DNA from: Moorena bouillonii PNG | Lineage (GTDB): Bacteria > Cyanobacteriota > Cyanobacteriia > Cyanobacteriales > Coleofasciculaceae | Direction: 5' to 3' | Assembly (NCBI RefSeq): GCF_001942495.1 | Contig: NZ_MKZS01000001.1 | Span: forward strand, 7,242,184 to 7,306,183 | Length of the DNA: 64,000 nucleotides | In this document: positions 55,101 through 61,413 of the stretch, piece by piece | Layout: each line of letters starts with the position of its first letter | Numbering within the stretch: the first letter of the stretch is position 1 | Program-made: the position numbers and the translations under genes | Notes under the pieces: model-generated | What the model saw: the letters and a program-made list of their open reading frames with translations, nothing else | Told to the model about the DNA's origin: nothing | The model's database searches: none

Positions 55101-57147
55101 TTCTGTTATCGTTACGCTGACTTTGTGGATCCACAAACCTAATATCCCAACCAGGAGGGGGTAAATAAGACTCCAAGTCAGGGCGACCATCATTATTATT
55201 GCGAGGGAATATAGGTTCTCCTTTGGTTCTCGTCAGACCCAACTCATCATCATCCACATAAATTCCAGCACCGGTGACTACCCGCAATCCCCCATACCCT
55301 TCCAGGGCTTGAACCGGTTGCCTGGCCGCTGCTTCTTCCCAGAAACCATTGCGGTCAGTATCCCCTAAGTCAGACAAGGGAGTGACTTGGGTAGTGCGGA
55401 AGCGATTATTTTCACCCTGATCCGGAGGTATATCCCACTCAACGTTAACCCCACCTGGTGTGAGCACATCTTGTTCAGCTCTGGCACCCTGGAATTCCCC
55501 TGCTGTGTTATCCCACCATCGAGCGGGTAAGCCATGACCGATCAAAACGCGATCGCCAATGTTTAGTTCCTGACCTTCATCCTGTTGTTCGCTTGGTGCC
55601 GTTGCTGCAGGCTTGAGGTTGTTTCCGTTGATATTGAGAGTCAGGCCATTGTTACTGGTGCCATTATCTGGGTCATAGGGATATATCCACTCATCCTGGG
55701 GTCGAAGCTCGTCACGGTTTTGGCCTTCGAGAGTAGCGTTTGGAGGGTTTTGAGTCAGGTCAACTTCAGGGCCAACTTCACCATAGGGAACACGACGGGT
55801 GCGGTCTTTGAAGTATGTCTCTAGAGCTTTGTTCCGTTGTTTCTTACGCTCATTTTCATCTTTAAATTTGTCGTACTTTTCAAATACTTCCTGTGGGTCA
55901 GTACCCTCACCCTTGTTAAACTGTTTGGTTACCAGAGCATTAATTCGTGCGGTGAAGGCTTGGCTGTTATTGCCAATCTCATTGGGTGGTTCATTAACCG
56001 ATGTATCATTATTTTCTAACTCGACGACTGCCGGTGCTCCCTCCCCATTGAACAGATGTATGAATCCTCCGTCTTGATCTTGCTCCTGATCTACACGACC
56101 AAAGGCCATGTTGCCCCCGACAACGATCTTGCTGTTTTCTTCCGTGTAGTAGCAAGATTCCGGGCTACTGACTTGAAAATACTGATTGTTACCATTACCG
56201 GTGAGAAAATTCCCGTTAGTAAAAACCCGGCCATTAATCTGGATGCCACTTCCAGGAGTGATTTGTAAATCATCTTCGTAGACAATGGCATTGTTGGCCA
56301 GGGGAATTCTGGCTCGGTCTTGCTGATACTCTAGAGCTGAGAATCCGGCCTCACCCTTGTAAGTCTCGGCTGAATCACCTAGATCTCCTTTATCTTTTTC
56401 ATCCACAATCGGAACGGTTGCGGTGTAAACAAATATACTTTTCTTTAATTTCGACCCGGACCTAAACCACCCGGAATTATCCACTAGGCTAGCGCTAGTG
56501 CTAGCAGCTGCTTCACATCCCTTGTTGTTGTTCGACTCCCCCATCGGCGGGGTTCTCGCTTGTAGAGGGGTTCGTACTTTTTCGTCTTTTGATGGATCTG
56601 GACTTTTGAAGTAAATTCCGTAGAGGGTGTAACTATCGAATTTGCCATTATTATCCGTATCAACCGGAAACCTCCAGGCAGTATTTATATTTTCACCACC
56701 GTCTTCGAGGGTCAAACGCTTTTCATCACCAAAGTTGTATTTGGGATTGTTGAAGGCATTTTCCAAGGCTTCCTCTGATGGGGTGGAGCGGGGCAGGGTG
56801 GGGTCATCAAACAAGGCTTCCAATTTCGCTTGAGCCCTCTCAATGGCTGGAGCGGCGGCATTGAACACCGCTTGATTAACCCGATAATTACTGGCATTTT
56901 TGACCCGGTCAAAGGAGCGCAACACAATGGCAGTTACCAGCAAGGTTACCACCAAGGTCACCATAATCGCGGTAGGCAACACAAACCCGGCTGTTGCCAC
57001 CCGGGAGCGACGGTGTAAAATAAATAAGCTACGCAACAGCCAACGCATCAAGGGTTTGGTGATGGCTTGAGAGAGTTTGACTACCTGTTTGAGTAGTTTT
57101 GCGATCGCATTCGCTAACTTCTTCCTGGTTGACTTCCTGGTTGACAT
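52108..57147 (-). CDS. hpsA: Hormogonium polysaccharide biosynthesis protein HpsA-like
   Basis: The 1679-residue protein starts with a basic segment and a pilin-like hydrophobic helix (VATAGFVLPTAIMVTLVVTL, about 53-78) followed by a long helix (NAAAPAIERAQAKLEAL). The rest is a huge extracellular region. It includes several Asp-rich calcium-loop-like motifs (DTDNNGKFD, DWDNDGNLID, DLNGDGDAID, DLNSDGDKTD, DVNEDGEIDN). The N-terminal layout and linkage to hpsB/hpsC identify HpsA, required for hormogonium polysaccharide and motility. It opens the minus-strand hps locus. AGGAAAA precedes the ATG. Confidence 0.85.
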   Translation of the reverse strand: MSTRKSTRKKLANAIAKLLKQVVKLSQAITKPLMRWLLRSLFILHRRSRVATAGFVLPTAIMVTLVVTLLVTAIVLRSFDRVKNASNYRVNQAVFNAAAPAIERAQAKLEALFDDPTLPRSTPSEEALENAFNNPKYNFGDEKRLTLEDGGENINTAWRFPVDTDNNGKFDSYTLYGIYFKSPDPSKDEKVRTPLQARTPPMGESNNNKGCEAAASTSASLVDNSGWFRSGSKLKKSIFVYTATVPIVDEKDKGDLGDSAETYKGEAGFSALEYQQDRARIPLANNAIVYEDDLQITPGSGIQINGRVFTNGNFLTGNGNNQYFQVSSPESCYYTEENSKIVVGGNMAFGRVDQEQDQDGGFIHLFNGEGAPAVVELENNDTSVNEPPNEIGNNSQAFTARINALVTKQFNKGEGTDPQEVFEKYDKFKDENERKKQRNKALETYFKDRTRRVPYGEVGPEVDLTQNPPNATLEGQNRDELRPQDEWIYPYDPDNGTSNNGLTLNINGNNLKPAATAPSEQQDEGQELNIGDRVLIGHGLPARWWDNTAGEFQGARAEQDVLTPGGVNVEWDIPPDQGENNRFRTTQVTPLSDLGDTDRNGFWEEAAARQPVQALEGYGGLRVVTGAGIYVDDDELGLTRTKGEPIFPRNNNDGRPDLESYLPPPGWDIRFVDPQSQRNDNRIQLDDILDQFDPSEPPILVWPDTMPMHGGVGGDLTGNNGDGPAGITDANQKSDLLMRASAVYHYTQNPEEDNPEEENFDQEPIACVSSYYDPTDEQSAQNNVDYYLDPLGQVGPNQNGRSNNGIVYTFPGRTFDRPTLERQARLVFPNGRLANEPLKIALDKADNDRTLADNSAIDTAICALQILDNPTANQSQAAIPDRAIYEQSFLNARQVQEIEDPNTPQLYDLAIEDRQPLEIRATVLDLDKLRTKKTSGKSPNGPSPEYLLPNSGIIYATRDDALLDLSNKDPNATPEERRRLSSVDFKLDPTRRPNGIILSNGTVLARKDNSNSFDLTNPPGAEKGLILATNVPVYIQAAENQIGNGETSGFNLHQTPQGALVEEFEEKLENEEWQDGPNGNFYGRNNLNNNFACRQNDSRLPDCNPGDLWRPAVVIADSVTLLSKDFNFGFRSDGDYDLRGIPMIDWDNDGNLIDTVNEAEPGIAADLNGDGDAIDTVLESQIVKGFNLNGNNTLFETVSVNGEAIKEQDINVDLNSDGDKTDPETFEFDITVAARLKLNGIFDNNFVTSANWWDVNEDGEIDNPDGRQNPRPSTLQDPNFRNLNSSYLSNFVTPIQRRVEFPEYVMEICRKVPVSACNPQDWVVNRQGDPLQRASDLVGNNVSVDQLFSGTTARPAINPADRRYPRRIAFQRDADNNLVLTPGINTPIPLGINGGGTVQAYLYNAFSPTNRPRLQPHALWYRTARNQNDPTNTAPSFGQDRPLFYQKPLVNPTTEQPMLVPVLQVHSLTAEPGRRDNRLPIERGECVEIEDGWTQRANKEGATFNVVIASGDSPPRPEEYNGSLENFVRFLENWRQAGGTCRDNDGIPVRISGSLIQFKRAAYDTAPFVHANEDAGEQAVPTRFGYDINARQRGPATSMPYATATGELPYYMAPTRRYGFDVALLTQLPDLFSSRFTTPSAGDPDEFFREVSRDDPWVETLLCAKNGNDPAVNERYCGK

Positions 57148-57589
57148 AGGGATTTTCCTGTCACATTTCCTGAGTAGATTCCTAAAGACGAACTAGTTCA
57201 AGCACCCTAGATGATATAGCTCAAGGCAAAAGGCAATAGGCAAAAGGCAATAGGCAATAGGCAATAGTTGACTACAAGAGCTTTTGCTGCTTGTATCAAT
57301 GTCAAACACCTTAATTGGTAGTCCTATATTCAAATGCTTCAACAAAGCAAAGGGTTACCTATCAACGGTTAACCCCATAGGGTTAGGTCTACCTACGAAT
57401 AGATAATATTATTAAATATTTAATTATACTATCGAGATTTCCCAAAAACACAACCGAGATTTGTTAACAGTTTACCCAAGCTAGGATTTTCGTACCTCCT
57501 CTAAAGGAAGACTATTCCCGCTTACCAAAAAACCATAGACTTAACCTACCCACATTAAGCCAAAAACCCATCACCCCCAGAGAAAAAAA

Positions 57590-57790
57590 ATGGGGAGATG
57601 GGGAGATAAGGAGATGGGGAGGTGGGGAGAGGGGGAGATGGGGAGATGGGGAGATGGGGAGGTTGGGATATGGGGAGATGGGGAGATTATGAATTATCTG
57701 GTTAATATATCATATCTGTTTCAAAATGTTCCCGATTCCCGATTCCCGATTCCCGATTCCCGATTCCCTACTCCCTACTCCCTATTCCCT
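57590..57790. repeat. GGGGAGAT array, then ATTCCCG and CTCCCTA arrays
   Basis: About ten GGGGAGAT-like octamers (57590-57690) are followed by an A/T-rich spacer, five ATTCCCG units (57728-57765) and CTCCCTA units, ending 8 bp before the urtD start. The 57148-57590 part shows GGCAATA short repeats (57223-57268) and no gene. Confidence 0.85.
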
Positions 57791-57797
57791 AAAAACA

Positions 57798-58934
57798 ATG
57801 AACTCAAAAATTCTTGAAATTGATAACTTAACTGTAAGTTTTGACGGCTTCAAAGCAATTAACCAGTTTAACTTTAGTATGGATACTGGGGAATTGCGAG
57901 TGATGATTGGTCCTAATGGTGCTGGGAAAACTACCTTTCTGGATGTAGTGACTGGGAAAGTACAGCCAACGGAGGGACGGGTGTTGTTTAAGGGAGAGGA
58001 TTTGCGAGGCTTATCAGAACACCAAATCTCTCGCTTAGGTATTGGTCGAAAATTTCAGACACCACGAGTCTACCTAAATCTAACGGTTCGGGAAAACTTA
58101 GATTTAGCCTGCAATCGTGATAAAAATGTCTTTTCCACCCTGTTTGGACGTACATTACCGGGGGAAAAACGGACAGTAGCGGGTTTGCTGCAAACCATTG
58201 GGTTAGTGGAAAAAGCGAATTTACTGGCCGAGTTACTCTCCCATGGGGAAAAACAGCGGTTAGAGATTGGGATGTTAGTGGCTCAGGCTCCGGATTTATT
58301 ACTAGTAGATGAACCGGTGGCTGGTTTAACCGATGAAGAGACAGAAAATGTAGGAGATTTGCTGTTAGCTCTAGCCAAGAGTCATTCCATTATTGTGATT
58401 GAACACGATATGGAATTCGTGCGCCAGATTGCTCGTCAAGTAACCGTGTTACATCAGGGTTCAGTGTTGTGTGAAGGCACAATGGATCAAGTCCAAAATG
58501 ACCCCAGGGTGATTGAAGTGTATTTAGGACAAAAGCCATCGATTACAGCAGAGCAAATGAAAATGCTACGGATTGTGTCTGCTATGGCTTGGTCTGATGG
58601 TAATCTGGCACGAGAAGAAGTTGATGTGATGATATCTCGCTTTAGCCAAGTGTTTGCTACAGATGCAGAACAACAGCAACAATTACAACAAGAATTACAG
58701 AATTATTTAGCACTTAATGTTCCTATCGAAGAGTTGACTACTGAAATAGAAAGTATTGAAGAACGAAAACTAATCGTGAAGCTAGCTTATGAAGTGATTA
58801 AATCAAGTTCCCGTACACCTACCGAACCAAAAATTAACGATGCTGAAGCAGCGGCTTACCAAAACTTAGTGAAGCTGTTGGATCTGCCAGCAGAAGTGGT
58901 AAAAAGCTTAGAAGCAGAAGTAGGAGAAGGGTAA
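57798..58934 (+). CDS. urtD: Urea ABC transporter ATPase UrtD fused to a TerB-like domain
   Basis: From the ATG at 57798 the product is 378 residues. Residues 1-250 are a branched-chain/urea-type ABC ATPase: Walker [11 protein letters not shown]-loop [15 protein letters not shown], signature [14 protein letters not shown], Walker [13 protein letters not shown]-loop [10 protein letters not shown]. This matches UrtD. Residues 255-378 add a helical domain ([40 protein letters not shown]) resembling TerB, not part of ordinary UrtD. An upstream in-frame ATG (57726) is rejected because that extension is repeat array. urtE follows after 215 bp; urtABC are not in the window. Confidence 0.88.
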   Translation: MNSKILEIDNLTVSFDGFKAINQFNFSMDTGELRVMIGPNGAGKTTFLDVVTGKVQPTEGRVLFKGEDLRGLSEHQISRLGIGRKFQTPRVYLNLTVRENLDLACNRDKNVFSTLFGRTLPGEKRTVAGLLQTIGLVEKANLLAELLSHGEKQRLEIGMLVAQAPDLLLVDEPVAGLTDEETENVGDLLLALAKSHSIIVIEHDMEFVRQIARQVTVLHQGSVLCEGTMDQVQNDPRVIEVYLGQKPSITAEQMKMLRIVSAMAWSDGNLAREEVDVMISRFSQVFATDAEQQQQLQQELQNYLALNVPIEELTTEIESIEERKLIVKLAYEVIKSSSRTPTEPKINDAEAAAYQNLVKLLDLPAEVVKSLEAEVGEG

Positions 58935-58949
58935 AGGGTAAAGGGTTAT

Positions 58950-59149
58950 GGCATTTAAGGCAATAGGCAATAGGCAATAGGCAAGAGTTAATCCAATATA
59001 TCGGGATTTTTGCGATTCCCGATTCCCAATTCCCGATTCCCGATTCCCGATTCCCAATTCCCAATTCCCGATTCCCGATTCCCGATTCCCGATTCCCGAT
59101 TCCCAATTCTAAATTCTAAATTCTAAATTCTAAATTCTAAAAAACTCTT
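58950..59149. repeat. GGCAATA, ATTCCCG/ATTCCCA and ATTCTAA arrays between urtD and urtE
   Basis: Three different heptamer arrays follow each other: GGCAATA (58961-58985), (A)TTCCCG/A (59013-59105) and ATTCTAA (59103-59140), ending at the urtE start. They separate two genes that are normally adjacent. Confidence 0.85.
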
Positions 59150-59851
59150 ATGCTGAAAATTTCCAATTTAAATGTCTACTACGGTGAAAGCCACATTCTC
59201 AGAAATGTAGATTTGAATGTACCAGCAGGACAAATGGTTTGCCTGATTGGACGGAATGGTGTGGGCAAAACTACTCTACTCAAAACGATTATGGGATTAC
59301 TGAAACCCCGCACTGGCACCATTACCTTTGCTGGTCAACCCCTGACCAAACTATCTACCGATAAACGAGCCAGATTAGGGATTGGCTATGTTCCCCAGGG
59401 GAGGGAGATTATCCCTCGGGTAACGGTGAAAGAGAATTTATTGCTGGGTTTAGAAGCACGTCGAGGGGGTAGAAAGACTGAAGACGACATCCTAGACAAT
59501 ATCTTTGAGCTGTTTCCAGTCTTAAAATCAATGTTGTCCCGGATGGGTGGTGACTTGAGTGGTGGACAACAGCAACAATTAGCGATCGCACGGGCATTAA
59601 TGGGACGTCCTCAGTTATTAGTGTTAGACGAACCTACCGAAGGGATTCAACCGTCGATTATTTTGGAAATTGAAGCGGCTGTGCGCCGGATTATTGAAAC
59701 TACTGGGATTTCTGTGCTCTTGGTGGAGCAGCATCTACATTTTGTCCGACAAGCTGACCGCTACTATGCTATGCAGAAGGGTGGAATTGTGGCATCTGGC
59801 GCGACTAGTGAACTGAGTCAGGATGTGATTCAGCAATTTTTAGCGGTTTGA
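59150..59851 (+). CDS. urtE: Urea ABC transporter ATPase UrtE
   Basis: The 233-residue ABC ATPase has Walker A GRNGVGKTT, Q-loop YVPQGREIIPRVTVKENLLL, signature LSGGQQQQLAIARAL, Walker B LLVLDEPTEGIQP and H-loop VLLVEQHLHFV. Start MLKISNLNVYYGESHIL and length match UrtE, which pairs with UrtD to power urea uptake through UrtBC. ATG immediately follows a heptamer array, so no ribosome-binding site is visible. The membrane and binding subunits must be encoded elsewhere. Confidence 0.9.
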   Translation: MLKISNLNVYYGESHILRNVDLNVPAGQMVCLIGRNGVGKTTLLKTIMGLLKPRTGTITFAGQPLTKLSTDKRARLGIGYVPQGREIIPRVTVKENLLLGLEARRGGRKTEDDILDNIFELFPVLKSMLSRMGGDLSGGQQQQLAIARALMGRPQLLVLDEPTEGIQPSIILEIEAAVRRIIETTGISVLLVEQHLHFVRQADRYYAMQKGGIVASGATSELSQDVIQQFLAV

Positions 59852-59858
59852 ATCGTTA

Positions 59859-60020
59859 CATAGCGGTTTTTTATTTGGTGAGGTACAGAGTTTATGGTTT
59901 TAGGGAACAGGGAACAGGGAACAGGGAACAGGGAAGAGTAACCCAAACCTAACCCCTCCCAGGAGGGGAAGAGGGAACAGGAAAACAAATTTGTACCTCA
60001 TTAAAGTAAAAAGAGCTATA
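59859..60020. repeat. Variable-core repeat element (copy E), GGGAACA core
   Basis: Left end TAGCGGTTTTTTATTTGGTG + AGGTACA; right end TGTACCTCATTAAAGTAAAA + AGAGCTATA. Core is four GGGAACA units plus AACCCCTCCCAGGAGGGG. Its last bases are shared with the next element (60015-60129). Confidence 0.75.
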
Positions 60021-60129
60021 GATATACCAATCCTAAATGAATTGTGATAATTTTTGTTCCCTTTTCCCTACTCCCTACTCCCTACTCCCTGTTCCCTGTT
60101 CCCTGTTCCCTGTTCCCTTTGGTATAGCA
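60015..60129. repeat. Second repeat-element family (copy 2)
   Basis: GCTATAGATATACC begins the copy, then CTAAATGAATTGTGATAATT, then CTCCCTA and TTCCCTG arrays, ending GGTATAGCA. It is the inverse arrangement of 27808-27900 with a longer core. The 59852-60170 gap contains only these two elements. Confidence 0.65.
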
Positions 60130-60170
60130 TATAGAATATATTACAATACTACTGTATGGAATTATAAATT

Positions 60171-60395
60171 ATGTCTAAAAATAATTATTACAATCTTAGT
60201 GTTGAGGACCAAACGATCATCATCAAGATTGATAAGACAGCAATTGATTATCAGCAACTGACCCAACTCCTAAACTATATTGAACTCAACTCAATCAGCC
60301 AGCGCAGTCAACTCACAGAAGAGGTGGCGGCTGAATTAGCTGATGAGATTGACTCTACGGTTTGGTCTAAGGTGAAATCTAAACTTGATAAGTAG
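60171..60395 (+). CDS. Antitoxin-like small protein (partner of a PIN toxin)
   Basis: The 74-residue protein MSKNNYYNLSVEDQTIIIKI ... ELADEIDSTVWSKVKSKLDK is predicted alpha-beta and is of the kind found directly upstream of PIN-domain toxins in cyanobacteria. The remains of such a toxin follow 6 bp later in a broken frame (60402-60519). Family assignment rests on this arrangement and gestalt, not on a named motif. Confidence 0.6.
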   Translation: MSKNNYYNLSVEDQTIIIKIDKTAIDYQQLTQLLNYIELNSISQRSQLTEEVAAELADEIDSTVWSKVKSKLDK

Positions 60396-60401
60396 TAAAT
60401 T

Positions 60402-60519
60402 GTGATTCGACAAAACCAACCAGTTATAGTTGATACCAACATTTTGTTCTCAGCATTACTCTACAGATAAATCCCGTTTTAGTGAGTTACTAATCGACTC
60501 AAATTATGGCGTTGCTTAA
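60402..60519 (+). pseudogene. PIN-domain toxin remnant (frameshifted, truncated)
   Basis: From a GTG at 60402 the frame reads VIRQNQPVIVDTNILFSALL, the classic PIN N-terminus with its first catalytic Asp, then stops at 60468. Another frame continues DKSRFSELLIDSNYGVA from 60466 to a stop at 60517. A one-register shift joins the two, and the remaining two-thirds of the domain is missing. The toxin is dead while its upstream antitoxin-like gene is intact. Confidence 0.75.
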
Positions 60520-60580
60520 TAATGGAATGATTTTAAGAGTGAGGTGGAATAGGCATCTTGCTGTGGAATGGGCATCAGGC

Positions 60581-60760
60581 GTAGAACTGGCATCTTGTGT
60601 AGAACTGGCATCTTGTGTAGAACTGGCATCTTGTGTAGAACTGGCATCTTGTGTAGAACTGGCATCTTGTGTAGAACTGGCATCTTGTGTAGAACTGGCA
60701 TCTTGTGTAGAACTGGCATCTTGCGTAGAACTGGCATCTTGCGTAGAACTGGCATCAAGC
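60581..60760. repeat. 18-bp tandem repeat, ten copies
   Basis: GTAGAACTGGCATCTTGT starts at 60581 and recurs every 18 bp to 60743, almost without change (two late copies GCGTAG...). Preceding units (60555, 60570) are diverged. Multiples of three keep open frames on both strands, but no start or composition supports a gene. Confidence 0.92.
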
Positions 60761-60879
60761 CAGTTTCAATAGATTTTCGGGCGGGCAGGATGCCCACTCT
60801 ACGAATATTCATTCAAAGACTGACGCAACGCCCAAATTATAACTTTTTTATCTGTGAGCAGGTGCTGGTAGCAGGAAGT

Positions 60880-61131
60880 TCAGCCACGGTTCATCTCGCG
60901 CTCTAGATCGTCAAAGTCAACAGCAAAGACATCAATTTGTTCGCGGGCTAGGGCGGCCAGAAAGTCCCTACGGTTTAACCCAGCGACGGAGGCTGCTTTT
61001 TCCATGGAGATTTCCCGCTTTTGATACCAGTAGATAGCAGCAGCAAGCCGCATTTCCTGCACAAATTCTTCTGGGGGAAGGCGACGGGCGCTCAAAACGT
61101 CTTCAGGTAAGTTAATTGTGACTTCTGACAT
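60880..61131 (-). CDS. UPF0175-family antitoxin-like protein
   Basis: The 83-residue protein starts MSEVTINLPEDVLSARRLPP and has the UPF0175 pattern LAAAIYWYQKREISMEKAAS-VAGLNRRDFL, a helix-turn-helix-like segment. Such genes usually precede a DUF3368/PIN toxin. Here the downstream side (below 60880) is the 18-bp repeat array, so no toxin partner is present. It may be an orphan antitoxin or transcription factor. Confidence 0.85.
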   Translation of the reverse strand: MSEVTINLPEDVLSARRLPPEEFVQEMRLAAAIYWYQKREISMEKAASVAGLNRRDFLAALAREQIDVFAVDFDDLEREMNRG

Positions 61132-61184
61132 TAGTTATGTGCTAAAATGTGGTATTATTGGAAGGGTGCATCTCATTTTTGCCG

Positions 61185-61263
61185 TTTGACCAGATGGTGC
61201 GTTACGGGAGGGATTATCTTAACACTACAATCATGGCTCCCCCGTCCCTAACGCACCCTACGA
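61185..61263. repeat. MITE-like inverted repeat (GGTGCGTTACGGG ends), copy 1
   Basis: TTTGACCAGATGGTGCGTTA + CGGGAGGG and CCCCCGTCCCTAACGCACCC are inverted ends of a 75-80 bp unit. A second copy lies at 63875-63961, so the pair brackets the Roco gene. Confidence 0.7.
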
Positions 61264-61273
61264 ACTTCATAAG

Positions 61274-61389
61274 TATAGCAGTTTTTAGTTTAATGAGGTA
61301 CATAGGTTTTTTTCCCTCTTGCCTCTTGCCTGCTCCCTGCTCCCTGCTCTCTAAAAAAAATGTACCTCGCCTAATTTCAAACCACTATA
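61274..61389. repeat. Variable-core repeat element (copy F)
   Basis: Left end TATAGCAGTTTTTAGTTTAA + TGAGGTACATA; right end TGTACCTCGCCTAATTTCAA + ACCACTATA. The core is CTCTTGCCTCTTGCC and TGCTCCC units. It ends 25 bp before the Roco start. Confidence 0.75.
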
Positions 61390-61413
61390 ATTGATAATTA
61401 AGAATTAATAAAA

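Noticed and set aside
57726..57797. N-terminal extension of UrtD
   Set aside because: The extra 24 residues come from the ATTCCCG/CTCCCTA array; family similarity begins at the ATG at 57798.
60581..60760. Possible CRISPR array or repeat-protein gene
   Set aside because: Units of 18 bp with no spacers; no ribosome-binding site or sensible composition.
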